Positions 34,010-42,142 of a DNA stretch of 64,000 nt are shown piece by piece. The translations under genes were made by a program, and so were the position numbers. The stretch is from positions 1 through 64,000 of the forward strand of contig NZ_BARG01000086.1 of the NCBI RefSeq assembly GCF_000376565.1, read 5' to 3'. Below the pieces are notes generated by a model. The model saw nothing but the letters and a program-made list of their open reading frames with translations. It was not told the origin of the DNA and made no database searches. The number at the start of each line of letters is the position of its first letter. Position 1 is the stretch's first letter. Source of the DNA: Streptomyces hokutonensis. Its GTDB lineage: Bacteria > Actinomycetota > Actinomycetes > Streptomycetales > Streptomycetaceae.

Positions 34010-35070
34010 ACAGCATGCGGTTCGCCCACGACACACTCGCGCAGCGTGTCCTGTTCGTCTCCGCTGCGGCAGCGGAGAATCTGGTCGCCGAGATCAAGGA
34101 ACTCGGTGCGTCGCGGGTCATGGTGATCGCCGGGGAGGCCGAGCGCGAACTCGCCCAAGAGGTCGCCGCAGACCTGCCCGTGGCGCACTGGCACCACGAG
34201 GTGGCCATGCACGTGCCGGTCGAGGTCGCCGAACGGGCCAGAGAACAGGCCGAGGCCCATCGCGTCGACGCCCTCGTCTGTATCGGCGGCGGCTCGACGA
34301 CCGGCCTGGCCAAGGCCGTGGCGCTCACCACCGGTCTGCCCATCGTGGCGGTGCCGACCACCTACGCGGGCTCGGAGGCCACCAACGTCTGGGGACTCAC
34401 CGAGCACGCCCGCAAGACCACCGGCACCGACCCCCGGGTGCTTCCGCGAACGATCGTCTACGACGCGACGCTCATGCTCACCCTGCCGGTCGACCTGAGC
34501 GTGGCGTCCGGGCTCAACGCCCTGGCCCACTGCGTCGATTCGATGTGGGCGCCACGGGCCGACCCGATCGACCGGGCACTGGCCGGCGAGGGCATCCGGG
34601 CCCTGAACGTCGGACTGCCGCTGGTCGTCTCCGAGCCGGGCGGCCTCGACGGGCGTGAACACGCCCTGTACGGCGCCTATCTCTCCGCGGTGGCGTTCGC
34701 CTCGGCGGGCTCGGGGCTGCACCACAAGATCTGTCACGTGCTCGGCGGCATGTTCGACCTTCCGCACGCCCAGACCCATGCCGTCGTCCTGCCCCATGTA
34801 CTCGCCTTCAACGTGCCGTCGGCACCGGACGCCGAGCGACGTATCGCCGCCGCCTTCGACGTCGGGTCGGCGACCGACGGGCTCGCCCGGCTGCGCACCC
34901 GGCTCGACGCGCCCCGGGCTCTTCGGGACTACGGCATGCCGGAATCCGGCATCGGCCCCGCCGCGGAGGCGATCCTCGCCGCTGTGCCGCCGGGCAATCC
35001 GACCCCCGTGACCGTCGACAACATCACCGGGCTGCTGCACGCGGCCTGGGAAGGAGCAGAGCCCCGATGA
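34006..35070 (+). CDS. Maleylacetate reductase
   Basis: 354 aa from GTG 34006, overlapping the hydroxylase stop. It is an iron-type alcohol dehydrogenase fold: IGGGSTTGLAKAVAL (nucleotide loop), PTTYAGSEATNVWGLTE, HCVDSMWAPRADPI and HHKICHVLGGMFDLPHAQTH. The last provides the His residues at the active site but lacks some metal ligands seen in true Fe-dependent alcohol dehydrogenases, as is usual for maleylacetate reductases. It reduces maleylacetate to 3-oxoadipate with NAD(P)H. Overlaps on both sides show a tight operon. Confidence 0.92.
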   Translation: MNSMRFAHDTLAQRVLFVSAAAAENLVAEIKELGASRVMVIAGEAERELAQEVAADLPVAHWHHEVAMHVPVEVAERAREQAEAHRVDALVCIGGGSTTGLAKAVALTTGLPIVAVPTTYAGSEATNVWGLTEHARKTTGTDPRVLPRTIVYDATLMLTLPVDLSVASGLNALAHCVDSMWAPRADPIDRALAGEGIRALNVGLPLVVSEPGGLDGREHALYGAYLSAVAFASAGSGLHHKICHVLGGMFDLPHAQTHAVVLPHVLAFNVPSAPDAERRIAAAFDVGSATDGLARLRTRLDAPRALRDYGMPESGIGPAAEAILAAVPPGNPTPVTVDNITGLLHAAWEGAEPR

Positions 35071-35954
35071 CCGACACCGTCTCCGCAGAACAGGAGCGTC
35101 GCGAGGCGGACCTGGTCGAGCGTGTCGTCCGTTCGTTCGACGGCTGTTCCGACCCGCGGCTCAAGCAGCTGATGACCTCGCTCGTGCACCATCTGCACGC
35201 CTTCGCCCGCGAGGTCCGTCTGACCGAGGAGGAGTGGACCAAGGGCATCGAGTTCCTGACCGCCGCCGGCCACATGACGGACGACAAGCGCCAGGAATTC
35301 ATCCTGCTCTCCGACGTACTCGGACTGTCGATGCAGACCATCGGCATCAACAACGAGGCGTACGGCGACGCGACCGAGGCGACCGTCTTCGGACCGTTCT
35401 TCGTCGAGAACAGCCCTGAGATCGCCCCAGGCGGCTCCATCTCCGGCGTCGCGTCCGGGGAACCGTGCTGGGTGGAGGGCACCGTCTCCGACAGTGACGG
35501 CGCGCCGGTCGCCGGTGCGCGCATCGAGGTCTGGGAGGCCGACGCCGAGGGCCTCTACGACGTCCAGCACGACGACGGCCGGACCGCGGCCCGCGGCCAT
35601 CTCTTCTCCGACGCCGAGGGACGCTATTCGTTCTGGGGCGTCACACCGACGCCGTACCCCATTCCCCACGACGGCCCCGTGGGGAAGATGCTCGCGGCCG
35701 TCGGCCGATCCCCGATGCGGGCCTCGCATCTGCACTTCATGGTCAGTGCCGCGGGGCAGCGCACGCTGGTCACCCACATCTTCGTCAGTGGCGACGAACT
35801 GCTCGACGCGGACACGGTGTTCGGGGTCAAGGAGTCCCTGGTGAAGAAGTTCGAGCGCCAGGCTCCCGGCTCCCCGACGCCGGACGGCCGCGCGGTGGAC
35901 GACTCATGGTCACGAGTCTCCTTCGACATCGTGCTGGCCCCGGCCGGTACGTGA
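35067..35954 (+). CDS. Hydroxyquinol 1,2-dioxygenase
   Basis: 295 aa intradiol ring-cleavage dioxygenase. The N-terminal helical dimerisation domain (about 1-110) includes the QTIGINNEAYGDATEATVFGP stretch. The catalytic beta domain provides iron ligands Tyr164 (GLYDVQ), Tyr197 (PYPIPHDG), His221 and His223 (ASHLHF). These numbers coincide with those I recall for the characterised Nocardioides simplex enzyme. It converts hydroxyquinol to maleylacetate, the substrate of the preceding gene's product. With that reductase, the CoA transferase and the thiolase it completes the route to central metabolism. It is the last gene of the operon. Confidence 0.92.
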   Translation: MTDTVSAEQERREADLVERVVRSFDGCSDPRLKQLMTSLVHHLHAFAREVRLTEEEWTKGIEFLTAAGHMTDDKRQEFILLSDVLGLSMQTIGINNEAYGDATEATVFGPFFVENSPEIAPGGSISGVASGEPCWVEGTVSDSDGAPVAGARIEVWEADAEGLYDVQHDDGRTAARGHLFSDAEGRYSFWGVTPTPYPIPHDGPVGKMLAAVGRSPMRASHLHFMVSAAGQRTLVTHIFVSGDELLDADTVFGVKESLVKKFERQAPGSPTPDGRAVDDSWSRVSFDIVLAPAGT

Positions 35955-36143
35955 TCGTTCGGCACGGGCCGAGGGGGTCGGGCCGCTCGACGCGGTGAGC
36001 GCGTGCGCCCGGCCCCCTGGGCAGCAGTGCCCTCCACCCCAGCCGGTACGGGTCTCCCGAACGCGTGCGGCCGGGACCGGGCCCGGCGGCGTCCGGCCGC
36101 CGCGCCCGTGGCAATCCCGCCTTCCCGCACGGAGGAGAACCGT

Positions 36144-36935
36144 ATGACGGGCACCGTCACCAACTTCAGTTACGGCGCCGTGACGCCGATCGCCGCCTAC
36201 CTGATGGCCACGGTCGGGTCGGCACTCGGGCTGAGGTGTACGACACGGTCACTGCGCCGTCCACATCACAGAGGCAGATGGCTGGCTCTGGGCTCCATAT
36301 CATTCGGCTGCGGTATCTGGGCCATGCACTTCACCGCCATGATCGGCTTCGACATCGAGGGTGTGGCGGTTCGCTACGACCGCGACCAGGTGTTCGTCAG
36401 CCTCGCGGTCGTCATCGTCTGCGTCGCCGCCGGCATGTTCCTCGCCGGCTACCGGGGCCGGTCCGCGGTGATCCTGACACTGGCGGGCATCATCACCGGC
36501 AACGGGGTGGTGACCATGCAGGGCCTCGGTATGAGTGCCATCAAGATCGACGGCAGCCTCCACTACGACGGCACCATCGTGATTCTCACCTTCGTCTTCA
36601 CCCTCGTCATCACCACGGTGGCGCTGTGGGGAGCGGTCTCCATCCACGCCCTGTGGTCCAGCATGGGCGCGAGCCTGATCATGGGCGTGGCGGTGACCGG
36701 CATGCACTACATCGGCATGACCGCCCTCACCATCCGGCTCAACGGCCACACCACGATCGACGAGTCGACGAGCAATCTGGGGTTCCTCATGGTCATGCTC
36801 GCCGGCCCGCTCCTGGTCCTCCTGGTCGCCACGACCATCGTCATGTTCGACCCCGACATGCTGGACGCCGAGGGCGACGTGGACTGGGCGGCGCACGCGC
36901 CGCGCGGGTCCGGCTCCGCCCACCCCGTGCGCTAG
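36144..36935 (+). CDS. MHYT-domain membrane sensor protein
   Basis: 263 aa from ATG 36144 with GGAGGAG upstream; the longer open frame from 36003 has no membrane signal. It has seven hydrophobic helices with two clear MHYT motifs (WAMHFTAMIG and TGMHYIGMTA) and a third degenerate copy (TMQGLGM), as in proteins thought to bind copper and sense oxygen, CO or NO. There is no GGDEF/EAL output domain, so it is a short stand-alone form. Its stop codon (TAG 36933-36935) lies within the CTAG duplicated by the adjacent IS; the coding sequence itself is intact. Confidence 0.85.
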   Translation: MTGTVTNFSYGAVTPIAAYLMATVGSALGLRCTTRSLRRPHHRGRWLALGSISFGCGIWAMHFTAMIGFDIEGVAVRYDRDQVFVSLAVVIVCVAAGMFLAGYRGRSAVILTLAGIITGNGVVTMQGLGMSAIKIDGSLHYDGTIVILTFVFTLVITTVALWGAVSIHALWSSMGASLIMGVAVTGMHYIGMTALTIRLNGHTTIDESTSNLGFLMVMLAGPLLVLLVATTIVMFDPDMLDAEGDVDWAAHAPRGSGSAHPVR

Positions 36936-37016
36936 GAGCGTGGGTCAGTAACTGTGACTGAGCACGCTGGTTGGCCGCTGAGCGCCGTAGTTGGCTCAGT
37001 GGCAAAGAGCGCCTGT

Positions 37017-37424
37017 TCAGTCGAGGACCGCGGTGGCTTCGATCTCGACCAGATGGTCGGGAACGTCCAGTGCCGCAACGCCTATCAGCGTGGTCGGCGG
37101 GGCCGGGGTGATCCCCAGCTGCGCGGCTGCCCGGGAGATCCCTTCCAGGAGCGGGGGCATCTTGGCGGGGGTCCAGTCGACGACGTAGAAGGTCAGCTTC
37201 GCCACGTCGTCGAAGGAGCCACCGACCTCGGCCAGGGCGGTGCCGACGTTGAGATAGCTCTGCTCGACCTGGGCGGCGAGGTCGCCTTCGCCGATCGTGA
37301 CTCCCTCGGCGTCCCAGGCGACCTGCCCGGCGACAAAGACCAGCCTCGACCCGGATGCGATCGACACCTGCCGGTAGACGTCGATCTTGGGCAATCCGCT
37401 GGGGTTCATAAAGGTGATGGCCAT
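37017..37424 (-). CDS. RidA-family enamine/imine deaminase
   Basis: 135 aa, a complete YjgF/YER057c/UK114 domain: N-terminal NPSGLPK, LVFVAGQVAWDAEG, and the C-terminal VPDHLVEIEATAVLD. The arginine that binds the carboxylate in canonical RidA (within R-x-C-V-E-V) is not obvious in the expected place, so this may belong to one of the Rid2-Rid7 groups of unknown substrate. It is divergent from an HxlR gene within a small mobile cassette. GAGGAG precedes the start. Possible role: deaminating reactive enamines or related carbonyl/nitrogen compounds. Confidence 0.85.
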   Translation of the reverse strand: MAITFMNPSGLPKIDVYRQVSIASGSRLVFVAGQVAWDAEGVTIGEGDLAAQVEQSYLNVGTALAEVGGSFDDVAKLTFYVVDWTPAKMPPLLEGISRAAAQLGITPAPPTTLIGVAALDVPDHLVEIEATAVLD

Positions 37425-37483
37425 GCTGCCTGTCTCCTCGTCCTGAGCGCCTGTGGGCTCGCGTCCGCGCCGACCAAGACGCT

Positions 37484-37520
37484 CACTCTCTTGTGGTTAC
37501 TCAGGAACTGTAAGAGAGTG
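37484..37520. promoter_or_regulatory. Probable HxlR operator in the cassette
   Basis: CACTCTCTT (37484-37492) and its exact complement AAGAGAGTG (37512-37520) form a 9-bp inverted repeat with a 19-base spacer. It is centred in the 141-base gap between the divergent ridA-like and hxlR-like genes. The spacing fits two adjacent major grooves contacted by a winged-helix dimer. Confidence 0.65.
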
Positions 37521-37565
37521 GCAGCTGACGTGGAAGAACGCACTTTTCAGTGACTGGAGAACCTT

Positions 37566-37946
37566 ATGGTGACCAAGCAGTTCACAGGCTCGCCCGAGGA
37601 TGCAGACCTGGCGCGTGCGGGCTCCTTGGCGCGGGAGATCTTCTCCGACGTCGCCAACAAGTGGGCCTTCCTCATCGTCGAGGGTCTCGGTGATCGCACC
37701 CTGCGCTTCAGCGAGCTGCGGAACGAGATCGAGGGCATCAGCCACAAGATGCTCACCCAGAACCTGCGCATGCTGGAGCGCAACGGCCTGGTCGAGCGCA
37801 CCGTGCACCCCACCGTCCCACCGCGGGTCGAATACACCCTCACCGAGCCGGGTCAAGCCCTGCGCGCAACGGTCGACGGAATGTGCGGCTGGACCCACCA
37901 GTACTTCGGTCACATCGAGGCCGCCCGCCGCCGCTTCGACGCCTGA
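37566..37946 (+). CDS. HxlR-family winged-helix regulator
   Basis: 126 aa. HxlR domain (about residues 18-110): DVANKWAFLIVEGLGDRTLRFSEL, then ISHKMLTQNLRMLERNGLVERTVHPTVPPRVEYTLTEPG. Many HxlR proteins sense aldehydes, quinones or oxidants. It is divergent from ridA, with GGAG before the ATG. With the palindrome between them this is a self-contained, self-regulated unit, probably controlling ridA expression. No N-terminal Cys typical of the redox-sensing subgroup was seen. Confidence 0.9.
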   Translation: MVTKQFTGSPEDADLARAGSLAREIFSDVANKWAFLIVEGLGDRTLRFSELRNEIEGISHKMLTQNLRMLERNGLVERTVHPTVPPRVEYTLTEPGQALRATVDGMCGWTHQYFGHIEAARRRFDA

Positions 37947-38065
37947 CGGCTGGCGCACGCGCCGGCGGCCGGCTGCAATGCTCAGAGCGGCCAACCAGCG
38001 TGCTCAGTCACAGTAACCGGCAACCCGCGCGCGTCTGGTGATCACTTGTGCGGGATGATCCCGGT

Positions 38066-39561
38066 ATGCGTGACCAGGAGGGGCTGTTCGAGGTCGAGCC
38101 AGCCGAGGGCAAACGGCCGCCACGTCGTGCGGCGGCGGTGGACAAGCGATTCAGGGCGTTCGACCCGCACCAGGTCCTGCTGCTGCCGCCGTCGCTGGAC
38201 GACTGGCTGCCCCGGGATCATCTGGCCCGCTTCGTCGCCGAGCTGGTCGACGACGTTCTTGACCTCGGACCGGTCCTGGCTGACTACACCGAGAAGCGGG
38301 GCTACCCGCCCTACGACCCGCGGCTGATGGTGCGGCTGCTGATCTACGGCTACACCACCGGCGTCCGCTCGTCCCGGGCGATCGAGCGCAAGTGCGTGGA
38401 CGATGTCGCATTCCGGTTCCTGGCCGCCAACCAGGCACCGGACTTCCGGTCTATCGCCCGGTTCCGCCGCCGCCACTTGGACGCTCTCGCCGACCTGTTC
38501 ACCCAGTCCCTGCACCTCGCGCAGAAGCTGGGCATGGTCAAGATGGGCCGCGTCGCCCTGGACGGCACCAAACTCGAAGCCACTGCCTCCAAGCACAAGG
38601 CGATGAGCTACGGCCGCCTGGTCACCAAAGAAGAGCGCGTCGAAGCCGAGATCGCCGACCTGGAGGCCAAGACCCGGGCTCTGCTGGCCGACGCCGAGGC
38701 CACTGATGCGGCCGAGGACCAGGCATTCGGCCCCGACGGCAAAGACGTGGACCTCCCCGCCGAACTCGACCGCCGCGAGAAGCGCCTGGCCAGGATGCAG
38801 GCCGCTCGCGCCCAGATCGAGGCCGAGGCCGCCGACAAGACCCGCCGCCACGCGCAGGACACCGAACGCCGCCGCCAAGAACGAGCCGGTACCGGCGACG
38901 AGCAGGCCGTCACCGACGCCGGCGAGAAGGCCGCCGCCAAGGCCAGGCCCAAGCCGAAGGCCCAGGCCAACTTCACCGACCCCGACTCGCGGATCATGAA
39001 GAACAGCGACGGCGCCTACATCCAGGCCTACAACGCCCAGGCCGTCGTCGACGAGGCCCACCAGGTCATCACCGCCGCCGACGTGACCTGCAATCCCTCC
39101 GGCGCGCTGAACTACACCGCGATGCTCGACCAGTCCGCGGCCAACACTGGCGCCCACCCCGAGCAGGCCCTCGTCGACGCCGGATACTGCTCCGAGGCCA
39201 ACCTGGAAGCCGCCAAGGACCGGCAATTGGCCTGCGGCACCGACACGTTCATGGCCACCGGCCGACTCGCCCACGACGAGCACGTCCCGCCCGCACCTCG
39301 CGGACGCATCCCCAAGGACGCCACGCTGAGCGCATGGCACGCAAACTGCGGACCAAGCCCGGCCGCATGGCCTACAGCCGCCGCAAGGCCATCGTCGAAC
39401 CCGTCTTCGGCCAGATCATGACCTGCCAGAACGGACGCCAGCTCCTCCTACGCGGTGAAGACGGCGCCCGAGGCGAGTGGCGCCTGCTGGCCGCCTGCCA
39501 CAACCTCCGCAAGATCTTCCGGCACGTCGGAAGCGCCGGCATCACCGCAGCGATTGCCTGA
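38066..39561 (+). pseudogene. IS1182-family transposase, frameshifted
   Basis: The first frame from ATG 38066 encodes the N-terminal DUF772-like domain (FDPHQVLLLPPSLDDWLPRD; YDPRLMVRLLIYGYTTGVRS), the first catalytic Asp in VALDGTKLEA, a long charged coiled coil (about 190-290) and the second Asp in LVDAGYCSE. At about 39327 the reading must shift one frame to continue as MARKLRTKPGRMAYSRRKAI and VEPVFGQI, which carries the catalytic Glu. A 4-base loss near CTGAGCGC explains the shift. The first frame ends at 39421, so the enzyme lacks its catalytic Glu. The gene's natural upstream region has also been displaced by the nested cassette. Confidence 0.85.
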
Positions 39562-39691
39562 CCAGCCGGGCCGACCGGCCCCAAGCACCGAAATCCCAGG
39601 ACCGCCGCCCCACTCACCAGTCCCGAAGCCACTCACCAGGCGACCGCAGTGAACCGCCGACCGGTTGCCCGTTACTGACCCACGCTCCTAG

Positions 39692-39919
39692 GCGCCCCGT
39701 CGCGCCGTGTGCAAGTGCGTGCGCGCGCTGCCTGTCGTACCTCTCCACCGAGCAACGAGAACGCGGTCGCCGAGCACTCGCCCGGCGGCCGCGTCGTGGT
39801 TTGGCGGGTCCGTCGGTTCCTGGTCCGTGCACTCCTCCCCGGCGAAGTAACCCTCGCGACACACGGACGAAAGAACTGCCCGCCGAACGCTCGACATGGC
39901 GTGAGCTGAGGTCTATTTT
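39692..39919. other. Gap right of the IS; promoter region of the hydroxylase operon
   Basis: No coding signal is visible. Before the insertion it was the 3' flank of the MHYT gene. The part near 39900 is locally AT-richer (GTCTATTTTGG) and leads into the 25-bp operator, so the promoter of the following operon is probably here. Confidence 0.45.
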
Positions 39920-39944
39920 GGAATCAGATTTCACCTGACGGAAT
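39920..39944. promoter_or_regulatory. IclR-type 25-bp operator, copy A
   Basis: Read on the minus strand, it is ATTCC at the left, a central AAT, and TGATTCC at the right end. It matches copy C (55276-55300) at 20 of 25 positions. It ends directly before the GGAGG ribosome site (39945-39949) of the flavin hydroxylase gene. The repeated GGAAT/ATTCC half-sites are typical of IclR-family binding. Confidence 0.75.
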
Positions 39945-39955
39945 GGAGGTCAAGT

Positions 39956-41611
39956 GTGAGCAGGGCACCTATAGAGGGGTCGGCCTCGGTGGCGATCGCC
40001 GGCGGTGGGCCCGTTGGCATGGCGCTCGCCATCGACCTTGCACAGCGCGGCGTGGCAAGCGTGGTCTTCGAAAGCCGTGCGGAAGCAGACCGCTTCTCGG
40101 CGCGCACCAACATGACAAATGTCCGTTCGATGGAGCATTTCCGCCGTTGGGGGATAGCCGACGCGCTGCGGGAGAACGACCCCGTGAGCCCGCGGATCCA
40201 GCGGGACGTGGCCTTCGTGACGCGGCTGAACGGGCATCTGATCCAGCACTTCCCCCGGGCCTACGAGTGGTCCGAGCGGCTGCCGATCGCCTCGGAGGTC
40301 GCCGAGTGGGCGCCAAACGAGGCCATCGAGAAGACCCTTCGAGCCCGGGCCGCGGAACTCCCGCTGATCGACGTGCGCTTCGGGCACACGGTCGAGTCGT
40401 TCGAGCAGGACGACGACGGCGTCACCGTGCACGTGACCGCACCCGACGGGCCGCAGGTGTTCCGCAGCGACTACCTCGTGGCCGCGGACGGCAGCCGGTC
40501 GCGGCTGCGCAGCCGGATTCTCAATGTGCGGTTGGAGGGCAAGGCCAACCTGGCGCGGAGCTTCCTCTGGCATCTGCGTGCCCCCGGGCTCGCCGAGCAC
40601 TGGAAGGCCTCGCCCATGGTGTCGATGACGCTCTTCTACAACGAGGACCGCTACTGCGACAGCCTGGTACCGCAGTCCGGCGAGGACCAGTGGGCGTACT
40701 TCTGTTCTCCGGTGCCCAGTCACATAGACGGCGACGACTGGGAGGCGTGCCGCGACATGCTCTTCCGGTCGGTCGGCGCCGAGTTCGAGGTCGAGCCGAT
40801 GGAGGGCGGAACGTTCATCACCCACTCGATGCAGGCGCCGCGCTACGACTTCGGCCGGGTACTGCTGGCGGGAGACGCCGCCCACCTGGTCTCCCCGATG
40901 GGCGGGTTCGGTATGAACATCGGCATCGGGGACGCGGCCGACCTCGGATGGAAGCTGGCAGCGCTCGTCCAGGGATGGGGCGGCCCCCTGCTCCTGGCGA
41001 GCTACAGCATCGAGCGGGGCGAAGCGGCCCGGTTCATCCTCGACGGCTGCGAGCGCAATCAGGCCGTGGGCGCGTCGCAGCTGGTGCGCGACGGTATAGA
41101 GGACCCCGGCCCTGAGGGCGACGCGGTGCGTGCCCAGGTCGCCGAAGACATCCAGGTGCAGAAGGCGCGACAGTTCAAGCGCATGGGCGGCCAGTTGGGC
41201 TACCGGTACTCCAGCTCGCCGATCGTCCTGCGCGACGGCGTCGACGAGCCGCCGGCCAACTTCGAGGACTACGTCCCCTCGGCGGCTCCGGGCAACCGGG
41301 CTCCCCACCACTGGCTCAAGGACGGCTCCTCCCTCTACGACCACATCGGCCCGGGGTTCACCCTCCTGGTACTGGACGAGATCGACACCGAACCGCTGCG
41401 CCGAGCGGCCGCGGCACGCGGCGTCCCCCTCGACGTGGTCACCCCCGGCGAGCCCGACCGGGCCGCCCTGCACGACCTGTACCTGGCACCCGCGACGCTG
41501 CTCCGCTCGGATCACCACGTCGCCTGGCGAGGCCACGCGTTCGACGACGTCGACCGGCTGCTGGACGTCGTCACCGGTTCGTCGGCCTGGCCGACGACCG
41601 TCACCCCCTGA
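39956..41611 (+). CDS. FAD-dependent aromatic hydroxylase
   Basis: 551 aa from GTG 39956 (GGAGG six bases before). It is a group A flavin monooxygenase: VAIAGGGPVGMALAIDLAQR, DGSRSRLRS and LLAGDAAHLVSPMGGFGMN. It resembles MhpA/PheA-type phenol and hydroxyphenylpropionate hydroxylases, including a C-terminal thioredoxin-like part with DGSSLYDHIGPGF. It would use NAD(P)H and oxygen to hydroxylate a phenolic ring. It heads an operon with an extradiol-type dioxygenase and a dienelactone hydrolase, so the product is probably a catechol for ring cleavage. The IclR-type operator sits at its ribosome site. Confidence 0.87.
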   Translation: MSRAPIEGSASVAIAGGGPVGMALAIDLAQRGVASVVFESRAEADRFSARTNMTNVRSMEHFRRWGIADALRENDPVSPRIQRDVAFVTRLNGHLIQHFPRAYEWSERLPIASEVAEWAPNEAIEKTLRARAAELPLIDVRFGHTVESFEQDDDGVTVHVTAPDGPQVFRSDYLVAADGSRSRLRSRILNVRLEGKANLARSFLWHLRAPGLAEHWKASPMVSMTLFYNEDRYCDSLVPQSGEDQWAYFCSPVPSHIDGDDWEACRDMLFRSVGAEFEVEPMEGGTFITHSMQAPRYDFGRVLLAGDAAHLVSPMGGFGMNIGIGDAADLGWKLAALVQGWGGPLLLASYSIERGEAARFILDGCERNQAVGASQLVRDGIEDPGPEGDAVRAQVAEDIQVQKARQFKRMGGQLGYRYSSSPIVLRDGVDEPPANFEDYVPSAAPGNRAPHHWLKDGSSLYDHIGPGFTLLVLDEIDTEPLRRAAAARGVPLDVVTPGEPDRAALHDLYLAPATLLRSDHHVAWRGHAFDDVDRLLDVVTGSSAWPTTVTP

Positions 41612-41652
41612 ATCGCGCCCCTCGGCGCCCCACCACACAAAGGACTGTCACC

Positions 41653-42111
41653 ATGCCCAAGGTCACCCGTCTCGGCCACGTCGGCCTGTTCGTCACCGAC
41701 CCGGAGGTCATGCTCGAGTTCTACTCGGGCTTTCTCGGTATGACCGTGACCGACCGCGACGAGCGGCGCGTCTTCCTCAGCTCGCGCCCCGGCGAGGAGC
41801 ACCACGAACTGCTCCTGGCAAAGAACGCGGACCGGCACACCGACCCGCAGCAACTGTCCTTCGTGGTCGAGTCGTTGTCGGACCTGCGGGAGTTCTACGC
41901 GCAGATCGTCGAGCGGAAGTACTCGATCGACCACATCAACAACCACGGCAACGCGATCGGCTGCTACTTCCGCGACCCGGAGGACAACCGCGTCGAGGTC
42001 TATTGGCACACGGGCATCGACTGGCCGCAGCCGTTCAGTGAGGCGATCGACCTGTCCCTGAGCGAGGCGGAGCTGCTCGGCCTGCTGGACGAGATGCGGG
42101 CGTCCGCGTGA
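41653..42111 (+). CDS. Extradiol-type VOC dioxygenase
   Basis: 152 aa, one vicinal-oxygen-chelate module pair. Metal ligands of type I extradiol dioxygenases can be suggested: His in RLGHVGLFV, a second His in the central HHELLLAK or INNHGNAIG region, and Glu in NRVEVYW. The position between a flavin hydroxylase and a dienelactone hydrolase supports ring cleavage or a related oxygenation. The single-domain size is smaller than classical catechol 2,3-dioxygenases (about 300 aa), so it may be of the short extradiol group, or a non-oxygenase VOC enzyme. AAAGGA precedes the start. Confidence 0.75.
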   Translation: MPKVTRLGHVGLFVTDPEVMLEFYSGFLGMTVTDRDERRVFLSSRPGEEHHELLLAKNADRHTDPQQLSFVVESLSDLREFYAQIVERKYSIDHINNHGNAIGCYFRDPEDNRVEVYWHTGIDWPQPFSEAIDLSLSEAELLGLLDEMRASA

Positions 42112-42142
42112 TCGCGTCCGTACTCCTGAGGGGGGAACGTCC

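Larger units (their letters stand above)
36952..38013. mobile_element. Transposase-less two-gene cassette with 28-bp inverted repeats
   Basis: Perfect 28-bp inverted repeats beginning CTGTGACTGAGCACGCTGGT lie at 36952-36979 and 37986-38013, flanked by TAA on both sides (36949-36951, 38014-38016). The insertion lies 16 bases inside the left end of the IS1182-type element. The interior holds only a ridA-like and an hxlR-like gene, arranged head to head and filling nearly the whole 1062 bp. No transposase is present, so movement must have used an enzyme supplied elsewhere. Confidence 0.88.
36936..39687. mobile_element. IS1182-type element, interrupted by a nested cassette
   Basis: Terminal inverted repeats are GAGCGTGGGTCAGTAA (36936-36951, continued after the nested insert as CCGGCAACCCG at 38017-38027) and the complementary GTTACTGACCCACGCTC (39671-39687). 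They match over about 27 bases with two differences. Both sides are flanked by CTAG (36932-36935, 39688-39691), an apparent target duplication. Removing the 1062-bp insert and its 3-bp duplication leaves 1687 bp, a normal IS1182 size. It carries one transposase gene, frameshifted. Confidence 0.85.

Noticed and set aside
36980..37016. tRNA-like GTTGGCTCAGTGGC motif near the left cassette repeat
   Set aside because: No cloverleaf can be folded around it. It is a fragment related to the inverted repeat.
39950..41638. 562-codon minus-strand open frame opposite the flavin hydroxylase
   Set aside because: Arises from the GC-rich codon pattern of the plus-strand gene. It has no recognisable domain, and the plus strand has flavin motifs and a ribosome site.
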